DNA of 64,000 nt from Fibrobacter sp. UWB11 (GTDB lineage Bacteria > Fibrobacterota > Fibrobacteria > Fibrobacterales > Fibrobacteraceae). The stretch is taken from assembly GCF_900143015.1 (NCBI RefSeq), contig NZ_FSRT01000001.1, forward strand, positions 1,550,001 through 1,614,000, written 5' to 3'. Position numbers and translations under genes: made by a program. A model generated the notes under the pieces. That model saw only the letters and a list, made by a program, of their open reading frames with translations, had not been told where the DNA came from and did no database searches. This document shows, piece after piece, positions 33,694-43,182 of this stretch (positions within the stretch are counted from its first letter, which is position 1; the number at the start of each line of letters is the position of its first letter).

Positions 33694-35382
33694 ATGAAAA
33701 GATCTTTGTTGGTCGCACTTTGCGCAACGTCAGTCATTTACGCAGGTTCATTCGAAACCTGGGATGCAGCCAAAATTTATGAAGAATTCCTTCCAGAGTT
33801 TCAGATCCATACAGGTCTTGGCAATGGACTCGAAACAGAAGGCTACTGGTATTCTTACAACGATAACAACAACTTGGGAACATCTAAAATCGCTTGGCCA
33901 GCACAGATAGATGCATACGACAACATCAATCAATCTTTAGATCCCGTCATCGAGGAATGCAAAGGCCTTGCTGGCACAGCGATTCTAAGCAAAGAATCTT
34001 ATGAACACGATCCGTATGTCGGTGTGGGCTTCAATGTTGTCGGCGAAACCTCAGAAACAAACCCAGCGCCAGATATTGGTGATGCATCAGCCTGGGGCGG
34101 GCTCTGCGTGACCTACATGTCAGACACAGATATAGCCTTGGAACTCGGTCTTGGCGAAACCGTTGATTCAACAATTAACTACGCGAATCCAGCGGTAACG
34201 CTCCCTGCCGCAAAAGCTCCAAACATTCTATCGCCCAACGGAAAATACGGAAACAAAGTCGTCGTCAACTGGTCCGACTTTAAACAGCCTTCATGGTACG
34301 ATGGAGCCATTAAAATCGACGGCGAGACGGCAGCAAAACAGCTTGCCGCCGTACACTTTAAAATTCAGGCGGAACCAGGCGAATACAATTTCAACATCTG
34401 TGCCATCGGCCCGAAAGACGGAACATGCCCGGAAAAATGCGGAAAGTCAACAGCGACATCCGCAAAACAGTTTATCACATGGAACGGAGCCGATGAATAT
34501 GCTAACGACCAAGTTCAAACAGGACTTGGCAACGAAACAGAAACGAGCGGATTCTGGTTCTCCTACGGAGACGATGGTGATGGAGGTGCGTCAGCAGTCC
34601 GTTGGGACGTCTATACAGATCCTGAACCACCACATGTACTCGAACCCATCGTCTTGGAGTGCAAAGGAATATGCGGAACAGCCCAACTCAGAAAAGGCAT
34701 TTTAACCTACACACCTTTCATAGGTTTAGGCTTCAGTGTTGTCGGACAAATTTCATATGAAGATTTTTCCTATGCCACAGGCGACGCCTCTTCTTGGGGT
34801 GGACTCTGCGTAACCTACACTTCCGATGCAGACATACAACTTGAACTCGGCCTTGGCAAAGCTACCGATTCCACAATCAATTACGCAAATCCGGCTGTCA
34901 ATCTCCCCGCATCCAAGACAAGCAACAGAATGGTTTTCAGTTGGTCAGACTTTAAGCAACCTTCGTCATACGACGGGGCCGTCAAAATCGAAGGTAAAGC
35001 CGCAGCAAAGCAACTCGCCATGGTCAAATTCAAGATACAGGCAGAGGACGGCGATTACCATTTTAACATTTGCGCGGTCGGTCCGAAAGACGGGACATGC
35101 CCGGAACAATGCGGAACGCCAAGTGCAGGGATTCAAATTGCTCGTGGAACATCCGCAGTCAAAGCAATTTTGAACGGGCGCACGCTTGGATTCACGGGAA
35201 TCAAGTCCACTGCAACAGCTGAAGTGATGAATTCTCTTGGGCAAGTCGTGATGAAGGGCGCCATTAACAACGCCACGAATAACGCCACAACGATTAGCCT
35301 TGCATCGCTTAAAGCGGGAATTTATATGGTGCGTGTGAGCGGAACAAACGTCAATATAGCAAAGAAGATTATATTGAGGTAA
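33694..35382 (+). CDS. Secreted two-module protein with T9SS-type sorting tail
   Basis: The protein has 562 residues. Signal peptide MKRSLLVALCATSVIYA. Two copies of a sandwich-like module follow (about 20-255 and 262-490). Each has SSWGGLCVTY or SAWGGLCVTY, LELGLG, STINYANPAV, W/S-SDFKQPS and a closing ICA.GPKDGTCPE.CG with cysteines. The second module opens FITWNGADE, the same words that open the mature next protein, so this gene looks like a fusion of two family members. The C-terminal 75 residues (LNGRTLGFTGIKSTATAEVM...AGIYMVRVSGTNVNIAKKIILR) resemble a type A T9SS tail. Binding or adhesion to plant polysaccharide is a guess. AGGAG precedes the ATG. Confidence 0.85.
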   Translation: MKRSLLVALCATSVIYAGSFETWDAAKIYEEFLPEFQIHTGLGNGLETEGYWYSYNDNNNLGTSKIAWPAQIDAYDNINQSLDPVIEECKGLAGTAILSKESYEHDPYVGVGFNVVGETSETNPAPDIGDASAWGGLCVTYMSDTDIALELGLGETVDSTINYANPAVTLPAAKAPNILSPNGKYGNKVVVNWSDFKQPSWYDGAIKIDGETAAKQLAAVHFKIQAEPGEYNFNICAIGPKDGTCPEKCGKSTATSAKQFITWNGADEYANDQVQTGLGNETETSGFWFSYGDDGDGGASAVRWDVYTDPEPPHVLEPIVLECKGICGTAQLRKGILTYTPFIGLGFSVVGQISYEDFSYATGDASSWGGLCVTYTSDADIQLELGLGKATDSTINYANPAVNLPASKTSNRMVFSWSDFKQPSSYDGAVKIEGKAAAKQLAMVKFKIQAEDGDYHFNICAVGPKDGTCPEQCGTPSAGIQIARGTSAVKAILNGRTLGFTGIKSTATAEVMNSLGQVVMKGAINNATNNATTISLASLKAGIYMVRVSGTNVNIAKKIILR

Positions 35383-35393
35383 TTTGGAGGTCG

Positions 35394-36365
35394 ATGGTGA
35401 AAAAGATTACATTGGCAGCACTTTGCGCAGCAACATCAACTTTTGCAGGGCCGTTTATCACATGGAACGGAGCTGATGAAGATGTTTACGACCAAGTTCA
35501 AACAGGACTCAACACCGAATGGGGCGGATTTTGGTTCACCTACGGAGACGATGGCGATGGCGGAGCATCCATGGTTCATTGGGATATGCCCCTCAACCCA
35601 GAATACCCATATACACTAGACCCCATCATCTATGAATGCAAAGGAATATGCGGGACAGCCATGCTCAACAAATGGAATTTAACCTACACTCCATTTGTGG
35701 GTTTAGCATTCAGTGTCGTCGGAAAACTTTCAGAAAAAGATCGGACACTAGTCACAGGCGATGCCTCTTCTTGGGGCGGACTCTGCGTGACCTATACATC
35801 GGATACAGACATATCTCTGGAACTCGGCCTTGGCGAAGTTACCGATTCCACAATCAATTACGCAAATCCAGCCGTTCCATTGCCCGCCTCCAAGACTAGC
35901 AATAGAATGGTTTTCAGTTGGTCAGACTTTAAGCAACCTTCGTCATACGACGGGGACGTCAAAATCGAAGGTGAAGCCGCTGCAAAGCAACTCGCCATGG
36001 TCAAATTCAAGATACAGGCAGAGGATGGCGATTACCGTTTTAACATTTGTGCAGTCGGACCAAAAGACGGAACATGCCCGGAGAAATGCGGCATCCCCAC
36101 CCCACCGGACGATATCAAGGCCGTTCGCGGAACATCCACAGTCAGCGCAATTTTGAACGGTCGCACGCTTGGATTCACGGGAATCAAGACCACAGCCACC
36201 GTCGAAGTTTTGAATTCTCTTGGGCAAGTCATGATGAAGGGCGTTATTAACGGCGCTATGGATAACGCCGCAACGATTAGCCTTGCATCACTTAACGCGG
36301 GAATTTATATGGTGCGTGTGAGCGGGAAAAACGTGAATTTTGCAAAGAAGATTGTATTGAGGTAA
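35394..36365 (+). CDS. Secreted single-module protein with T9SS-type sorting tail
   Basis: The protein has 323 residues. Signal peptide, mature start GPFITWNGADE, one copy of the module (SSWGGLCVTYTSDTDISLEL, STINYANPAVPLPASK, GPKDGTCPEKCG) and the sorting tail ending AKKIVLR. GGAGG lies three bases before the ATG and six before an adjacent GTG; initiation at GTG (35397) is equally likely and would remove one residue. It follows the two-module gene after 11 bases, so they are an operon. Much of its module is near identical to the second module of that protein. Confidence 0.85.
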   Translation: MVKKITLAALCAATSTFAGPFITWNGADEDVYDQVQTGLNTEWGGFWFTYGDDGDGGASMVHWDMPLNPEYPYTLDPIIYECKGICGTAMLNKWNLTYTPFVGLAFSVVGKLSEKDRTLVTGDASSWGGLCVTYTSDTDISLELGLGEVTDSTINYANPAVPLPASKTSNRMVFSWSDFKQPSSYDGDVKIEGEAAAKQLAMVKFKIQAEDGDYRFNICAVGPKDGTCPEKCGIPTPPDDIKAVRGTSTVSAILNGRTLGFTGIKTTATVEVLNSLGQVMMKGVINGAMDNAATISLASLNAGIYMVRVSGKNVNFAKKIVLR

Positions 36366-36376
36366 TTTGGAGGTCG

Positions 36377-37360
36377 ATGGTGAAAAAGATTACATTGGCA
36401 GCACTTTGCGCAGCATCGGCTACCTTCGCAGGACCGTTCATCACATGGAACGGAGCCGACGGAGTCCCCGCTGTAGAAACCGGACTAGGCAACGAAACCA
36501 ATACTTACGGAATATGGTACGATTTTAATGATTCCTTCAATGGCGGTGAATCAAAAATCGTTTATCCAGTTCAACCATGTCACGAATATTATTCATGCGA
36601 ACCTCACTATATGGATGGGGTTATTGAGCATTGTGAAGGAGTATGCGGGACAGCCACTCTCTATAGCGGCACATCAACTCAAAAACCGTTCTCCGGCATG
36701 GGATTCAACATCGTCGGGGAAGCATCCCCCACGGACAACACGATAGTCGCAGGCGACGCATCCGCTTGGGACGGACTCTGCGTGACCTACACATCGGATA
36801 CAGACATATCCTTAGAACTCGGTCTTGGCGATACCATCGATTCAACGATGAATTATGCAAACCCAGCAGTAAACCTTCCGGCATCAAAAACCGACAAGAA
36901 AATTGTAGTGTCGTGGTCCGACTTTAAGCAACCTTCATGGTACGACGGATCAGTCAAATTTGACGGTGAAACAGCAGCAAAGCAACTTGTCGGAATTCAT
37001 TTTAAGATTCAGGCGGAACCAGGTGATTACAAATTCAGAATTTGCGCCGTCGGGCCAAAAGACGGGACCTGCCCAGAAAAATGCGGAATCCCCACACCAC
37101 CGGACGATATCAAGGTCGTTCGCAGGGTTTCCGCAGTCAACGCAATTCTGAACGGACGCACGCTTGGATTCACAGGAATCAAGTCCTCAGCAACAGTCGA
37201 AGTTTTGAATTCTCTTGGGCAAGTCGTGATGAAGGGCGTTATTAACGGCGCTATGGATAACGCCGCAACAATTAGCCTTGCATCACTTAACGCGGGAATT
37301 TATATGGTGCGTGTGAGCGGGAAAAACGTGAATTTTGCAAAGAAGATTGTACTAAAGTAA
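36377..37360 (+). CDS. Secreted single-module protein with T9SS-type sorting tail
   Basis: The protein has 327 residues. Its upstream 11 bases, Shine-Dalgarno and first 12 codons are the same as those of the gene before (with the same ATG/GTG ambiguity), and its 3' end is also nearly the same, while the middle differs (GIWYDFNDSFNGGESKIVYP, extra Cys-containing CHEYYSCEPHYM). This points to recent duplication with conversion at both ends. The module keeps SAWDGLCVTYTSDTD, FKQPSWYDG and GPKDGTCPEKCG. The tail ends AKKIVLK. Confidence 0.85.
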   Translation: MVKKITLAALCAASATFAGPFITWNGADGVPAVETGLGNETNTYGIWYDFNDSFNGGESKIVYPVQPCHEYYSCEPHYMDGVIEHCEGVCGTATLYSGTSTQKPFSGMGFNIVGEASPTDNTIVAGDASAWDGLCVTYTSDTDISLELGLGDTIDSTMNYANPAVNLPASKTDKKIVVSWSDFKQPSWYDGSVKFDGETAAKQLVGIHFKIQAEPGDYKFRICAVGPKDGTCPEKCGIPTPPDDIKVVRRVSAVNAILNGRTLGFTGIKSSATVEVLNSLGQVVMKGVINGAMDNAATISLASLNAGIYMVRVSGKNVNFAKKIVLK

Positions 37361-37367
37361 AGCAAAT

Positions 37368-37405
37368 ACGAGAAGGCGATTCCGGCTCGGAGGCCGACAT
37401 AACTA
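37368..37405. repeat. Degenerate GGAGATTCCCG-type repeat
   Basis: GAGAAGGCGATTCCGGCTCGGAGGCCGACAT resembles 38690-38714. It lies directly after the previous stop codon. The rest of the 297-base gap is AT-rich and holds a TATATC box (37613-37618). Confidence 0.4.
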
Positions 37406-37657
37406 ATGCGAAAGAGTCAACGAGTTTACTATCCGCGGGCTTTTTTTAAGAAAGTTTTTTCGACCAAACGTAAAAATCTTCTATATAGCACACAACGTAT
37501 CATATAAATACTTTATATCACATATGACACGTATCTTAAGAATACATTTCATAATAAATTCATACTTTTTCATTTTATCTGACATTTCCTCAAAACATTT
37601 ATACAAAACGAGTATATCTTATTTATAGTTCCATTTTGGGACTAGGGAGGAAACATC

Positions 37658-38599
37658 ATGAGACACACAATCACGCTGGCAACAGCTATTTTCGCTGCAT
37701 CTGCAGCATACGCCGGAGCATTTCAAACATGGAACGGCGAAGATGGAATATCACAGGTCAATACCGGACTTGACAACGGTTCCGAAACTTCAGGTTATTG
37801 GTTCAGCTATGCCGATGACGGAGACGGAGGTGAATCGAAAGTCACATGGCCTGTAGATACAAGAACCGAAACCGGGACATCACTAGACTCAGTAATTACG
37901 CACTGCAAAGGAGTCTGTGGCGTCGCATCGCTATCTAAGGGCTCATTAAAATACAATCCCTTTGTAGGCATTGGCTTTAACATTGTCGGAGAAGGTATTG
38001 ACGGAGACCCCGAAGCCGGAGATGCTACGGATTGGGGCGGGCTCTGCATCACATACACATCAGACATAGCAGCCGATCTCGAGCTTGGCCTCGGAGCATT
38101 CGATGCGACTATCGAATATGCAAACCCGATATTCAAGCTTAATAAAGCAACCACCACCCCCGTAACCCAAGCCATACCTTGGTCTAAATTCACACAACCC
38201 ACTTGGTATAGCGGCACAACAAAAATTTCCGGTCCAGACGCAGCTAAGCAACTGGTTGCAGTCAAATTCAAGATTCAAGCCGTTAATGGAGACTACAACT
38301 TCAATATTAAACAAATTGGGCCATACACAGGCTGTGGTCTTGAAGGAAGCAATGCCATCAAGACAATTCGCAATGTATCATCAGCCAAGGCAACTCTTGC
38401 GGGCCGCACACTTAACTTTACGGGAATCAAATCCAAAGCGACAGTCAATATCATAAATACCCAAGGTCAAACTGTCGTCAAGGGAACAATTGATATCACA
38501 ACAGCTTCGCTCGATCTAGCTTCACTCGATGCAGGAGTCTACATGGTTCACGTCAACGGGAAAAACGTCAATTTCGCAAAGAAGATTATATTGAAGTAA
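37658..38599 (+). CDS. Secreted single-module protein with T9SS-type sorting tail (divergent member)
   Basis: The protein has 313 residues. Signal peptide MRHTITLATAIFAASAAYA, module (FQTWNGEDGISQVNTGLDNG, TDWGGLCITYTSDIAADLEL, FTQPTWYSG) and the tail (LAGRTLNFTGIKSKATVNII ... AGVYMVHVNGKNVNFAKKIILK). It lacks the GPKDGTCPEKCG end and has GPYTGCG instead. It is the most divergent of the four, has its own promoter (TATATC about 40 bases before the start) and a strong GGGAGGAA Shine-Dalgarno, and is closed by a terminator. Confidence 0.85.
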   Translation: MRHTITLATAIFAASAAYAGAFQTWNGEDGISQVNTGLDNGSETSGYWFSYADDGDGGESKVTWPVDTRTETGTSLDSVITHCKGVCGVASLSKGSLKYNPFVGIGFNIVGEGIDGDPEAGDATDWGGLCITYTSDIAADLELGLGAFDATIEYANPIFKLNKATTTPVTQAIPWSKFTQPTWYSGTTKISGPDAAKQLVAVKFKIQAVNGDYNFNIKQIGPYTGCGLEGSNAIKTIRNVSSAKATLAGRTLNFTGIKSKATVNIINTQGQTVVKGTIDITTASLDLASLDAGVYMVHVNGKNVNFAKKIILK

Positions 38600-38645
38600 A
38601 ACAATACATGATAGCAGCCCCATAATAGCGTCTGGGGTAAAAGAA

Positions 38646-38676
38646 AACGCCCACGGGTTTCCCCGTGGGCTGTTTT
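38646..38676 (+). terminator. Intrinsic terminator
   Basis: GCCCACGGG-ttt-CCCCGTGGGC followed by TGTTTTGC. Confidence 0.75.
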
Positions 38677-38689
38677 GCTAAGAAGGAGA

Positions 38690-38714
38690 TTCCCGCTCGG
38701 AGGCGGGAATGACA
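38690..38714. repeat. GGAGATTCCCG...CGGGAATGACAT repeat (copy 2)
   Basis: AGATTCCCGCTCGGAGGCGGGAATGACAT: CCCGC pairs with GCGGG around a short loop. Confidence 0.6.
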
Positions 38715-38813
38715 TACAAGGTTAGACAGCACGAACGCTTGCGTTCGTATTGGATAACCGCAGAGTCAAGCCTCGAAGAGGAATGACATCTAATAGATTA
38801 CCCGTGAACAACA

Positions 38814-38974
38814 AACGCCTCGTATTAACGAGGCGTGGTTGACGCCTACGGCGTCCGCGGCTTCACTCGGTCATGAAATTACGCAGGCATAATTTCGCGA
38901 CTCTCGTTTTGCACGCTTTTGTGAGAGCGAGGCGAAGAAGAAATTTTTCATCGCCACACTAGAGCCGAGCGGTC
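38814..38974. repeat. Hairpin plus GAGCGAGGCGAAGAAG repeat (copy C)
   Basis: ACGCCTCG-tattaa-CGAGGCGT (38814-38835) and, after 86 bases, GAGCGAGGCGAAGAAG...AGAGCCGAGCGGTCT (38922-38974). The end lies three bases before the mdh stop codon. Copy B has the same two parts in the same order. Confidence 0.6.
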
Positions 38975-38977
38975 TGA

Positions 38978-40258
<1,281 letters not shown>

Positions 40259-41542
40259 ATGAGTATTGCAATTCCTCAACTGCCTAAAGGCACACGTGAT
40301 TTTTACCCGGAAGCTGAACGCATCCAGAACTATATTTTTGACACTTGGCGCAAGGTCGCCGAAAGTTTCGCCTACGAAGAATATGAAGGCCCGATGTTTG
40401 AACATCTGGAACTTTACACCGGAAAATCCGGCGAAGAAATCGTAAGCCAGCTCTATAACTTTAAGGACAAGGGCGACCGCGAAATTGCACTCCGCCCCGA
40501 AATGACGCCGACGCTCGCCCGCCTCGTGATCCAGAAGGCCCGCGAACTCAAGAAGCCGTTCAAGTGGTTCTCCATGCCGCGCCTGTTCCGTTACGAAAAG
40601 GCTCAGAAGGGTCGCCTCCGCGAATTCTTCCAGCTGAACATGGACATCATCGGTACCGAAAGCATCTACGCCGAAGCAGACTTGCTCGCTTCTATCGCAA
40701 CGATGTTGCGCAAATTCGGCCTCAAGGACAGCGACTTTGCGATTGGCGTTTCGAGCCGCAAGCTCCTCGCCACTTACCTCGAAGAAATTGGCGCCCCGAA
40801 CCCGGCACTCGTTTACCCGGTTCTTGACCGTCGCTTGAAAATCGGTCCGGAAGCTTTTGCCAAGGCTCTTACCGAAGCAGGACTTTCCGAAGCTCAGATT
40901 AAGCAACTCGACGATTTCATGAGTTGTAAGTCTATCGAAGAAGTGCGCGCCGCCGTGAAGAGCGAAAACGCAACCGCCGCCCTCAAGGAAATCGAAGACC
41001 TCTTTGCAACGCTTGCCGCCGCAGGCTTTAGCGAATGCGTGAACCTCGACCTTTCCATTGTGCGCGGTCTCGCCTATTATACGGGCATCGTATTTGAAGT
41101 GTTCGACAAAGGCAAATCCATGCGCGCTATCGCAGGCGGTGGACGTTACGACAGCCTCACCGAAAAGCTCGGTGGCGACCGCATCCCGGGCGTTGGCTTT
41201 GGCATGGGCGACGTTGTGCTTGCCGACCTCCTCCGCGAACGCGGACTTTTGCCGAGCCCGAAGCAGCATGTGGACTTCTACATCGCAAGCTTCACGAACG
41301 ACATGAAGAAGATTTTCGAAACGGCCCAGGTGTTCCGCGCAAACGGAAACTCTGTCTCTCACCCGCTTGCAACAATGAAAATGGGTAAGCAGTTGGAACA
41401 GGCTAACTACCAAGGCGCATCGATTGTCGTTTATGTCGATGGCGACAAGGCGGCTGCCGGTCAGTTCGAATTCAAGGACCTCCGCGATGGCACGATGCAC
41501 GTGGGCGATGTCGCCGCGATTGTTGAACAGCTGAAAGCTTAA
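40259..41542 (+). CDS. hisS: Histidyl-tRNA synthetase
   Basis: The protein has 427 residues, the usual bacterial length. Class II core: LPKGTRDFYPEAERIQ, motif 2 PRLFRYEKAQKGRLREFFQLNMDIIG, histidine-binding GLAYYTGIVFEVF, AGGGRYDSL, and motif 3 VGFGMGDVVL. The C-terminal anticodon-binding domain starts at about residue 335 (HVDFYIASF). It charges tRNA-His. It has no Shine-Dalgarno and a short predicted leader. The next gene starts two bases after its stop, placing it in front of a polysaccharide-modification operon. Confidence 0.97.
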   Translation: MSIAIPQLPKGTRDFYPEAERIQNYIFDTWRKVAESFAYEEYEGPMFEHLELYTGKSGEEIVSQLYNFKDKGDREIALRPEMTPTLARLVIQKARELKKPFKWFSMPRLFRYEKAQKGRLREFFQLNMDIIGTESIYAEADLLASIATMLRKFGLKDSDFAIGVSSRKLLATYLEEIGAPNPALVYPVLDRRLKIGPEAFAKALTEAGLSEAQIKQLDDFMSCKSIEEVRAAVKSENATAALKEIEDLFATLAAAGFSECVNLDLSIVRGLAYYTGIVFEVFDKGKSMRAIAGGGRYDSLTEKLGGDRIPGVGFGMGDVVLADLLRERGLLPSPKQHVDFYIASFTNDMKKIFETAQVFRANGNSVSHPLATMKMGKQLEQANYQGASIVVYVDGDKAAAGQFEFKDLRDGTMHVGDVAAIVEQLKA

Positions 41543-41544
41543 CT

Positions 41545-43182
41545 ATGACACCAGTAAAAGTATTACTCACCATCCTTTCTTTGTTCCTCACCCTTGGGGT
41601 GATGGCGCTCGCCTACCCCGAGGACGGAATCCACATTGGCGACACGACGCTTCGCTATCCGAAGCTTTCACAAGTTTTCGAGAAGGCCGAAACAACAACG
41701 GACTCCGCCGGAAACGAAGTCAAGGTCGAGCAAGTCGATCCGGAAGAAGCTATCCGCCAGATGATGGAAGAAACAAAGGCTAAGCAGTTTGCTGCATTCT
41801 CGGATTCCCTCAAATATTACGAGGACTTCTTCAGGGAAGGTCGCACACGCTTTGAATTGCCGAACGACGACCTCACGTGGTTTGACAGGTTCTTCCAAAG
41901 CTTGCAGAACGCACAGAAGGATTCGTCCACGATCCACGTAATTCACTACGGTGACTCGCAGCTCGAAGAAGACCGCATTTCTTCGACTATCCGCGAAGAC
42001 TTGCAAACGGAATTCGGCGGTAACGGTCCGGGCTTGCTCCCTGCCGTCATGCATATTCCGTCGCAGTCGACATCGCAGTGGAACAATGGCAACATGCAGC
42101 GTTACATTATCTTTGGACCCAAAGAAGAACAAGCAACGCACAACCGCTATGGACCGTTGGCACAGGTGGGTGAACTCAATGGTTCCGCAGTTGTCGGCAT
42201 CAAGAAACGCGAAAATAAGAAGGACATGTTCCCGCATGTCGGTGGCTATTCGACAATCAAGGTACTTGCTGGTAAAAAGGGCAACTTGAAGTTGCGCCTC
42301 ACATACGAACACATGGTATCTGATTCCGTAGGCGTTAACGCAGATGGTTCAACCAAGTACAAATTAAAGAACAAGAAAGAAACCGCAGAAGCACCGGCAT
42401 ACGAAGAATTCACGAAGTTGAGAGTTTATACGTGGAAACTCCCGGATACAACTTCCAACATCAAGCTTTATATGAGCGGCCGCACCGAAATCTACGGTAT
42501 TTCCGTCGATGGTGCTTATGGTGTTGCTGTAGACAACGTTGCCATGCGCGGAAGTTCGGGCACAATCTTCCACAAAATCGATAGCCAGCTCCTTGCCGAA
42601 TCTTACAAGGCAATGAACGCAAAGCTTATCATCATGGAATACGGCGGCAATTTGGTGCCGGGCATGACACCTAAGGGCTTGGACTACAACAAGAACCTTA
42701 TCACCAGACAAATTAAAGCAGTACAAAGGGCTAACCCCGATGCAGACATTCTCTTTATCGGTCCGGCCCACATGGCAAAACAAATTAACGGAAGATGGCA
42801 AACTTATCCGGGTCTTGGCATCACTATCAAGATGTTGCGCGAAGTGGCACTTGAAAACGGCCTTGCTTATTGGGATATGCACCGCGTGATGGGCGGCGAA
42901 GGTTCCATGATCAAGTGGGTGAAAAAGTCTCCCCCGCTTGGATTTACCGACCACGTCCACTTTACACGCCGTGGCGCAGCCTACATGGGCGACCTGTTCT
43001 GTTCGTCTCTCCACATGTATTACGATTACTACCTGTTCCGCGGCAGACACAACTTGAACGATTCAAAGCTCAAGGACATCCGCAAGTATTCGGATAAAAA
43101 GAAATCTGACGCAGACACAACCAACGTAATTGACCTGAACGCAGAAAAAGCTAAATCCACAAAAACCGGAGGGGGTTTATAA
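41545..43182 (+). CDS. SGNH-hydrolase-like exported protein (1 of 2)
   Basis: The protein has 545 residues with an N-terminal signal/anchor (about 5-24). SGNH signs: HYGDSQ (about 134-139), with Ser138 as the likely nucleophile in block I, and DHVH (Asp469, His472) as the catalytic Asp/His in the C-terminal block. The central part (about 180-340) is an inserted beta-rich domain. Such proteins (AlgJ/AlgX, PatB) transfer or remove O-acetyl groups on glycans. With the second SGNH gene and an MBOAT gene downstream it suggests a polysaccharide or peptidoglycan O-acetylation machine. The next gene begins directly after its stop. Confidence 0.85.
   Translation: MTPVKVLLTILSLFLTLGVMALAYPEDGIHIGDTTLRYPKLSQVFEKAETTTDSAGNEVKVEQVDPEEAIRQMMEETKAKQFAAFSDSLKYYEDFFREGRTRFELPNDDLTWFDRFFQSLQNAQKDSSTIHVIHYGDSQLEEDRISSTIREDLQTEFGGNGPGLLPAVMHIPSQSTSQWNNGNMQRYIIFGPKEEQATHNRYGPLAQVGELNGSAVVGIKKRENKKDMFPHVGGYSTIKVLAGKKGNLKLRLTYEHMVSDSVGVNADGSTKYKLKNKKETAEAPAYEEFTKLRVYTWKLPDTTSNIKLYMSGRTEIYGISVDGAYGVAVDNVAMRGSSGTIFHKIDSQLLAESYKAMNAKLIIMEYGGNLVPGMTPKGLDYNKNLITRQIKAVQRANPDADILFIGPAHMAKQINGRWQTYPGLGITIKMLREVALENGLAYWDMHRVMGGEGSMIKWVKKSPPLGFTDHVHFTRRGAAYMGDLFCSSLHMYYDYYLFRGRHNLNDSKLKDIRKYSDKKKSDADTTNVIDLNAEKAKSTKTGGGL

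Larger units (their letters stand above)
38600..38977. other. Repeat-rich region between convergent genes
   Basis: Contains the terminator above, the GGAGATTCCCG repeat (38690-38714), a GAACGC/GCGTTC hairpin (about 38732-38746), the ACGCCTCG-tattaa-CGAGGCGT hairpin (38814-38835) and the GAGCGAGGCGAAGAAG repeat (38922-38974). No coding frame is supported. Confidence 0.55.
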
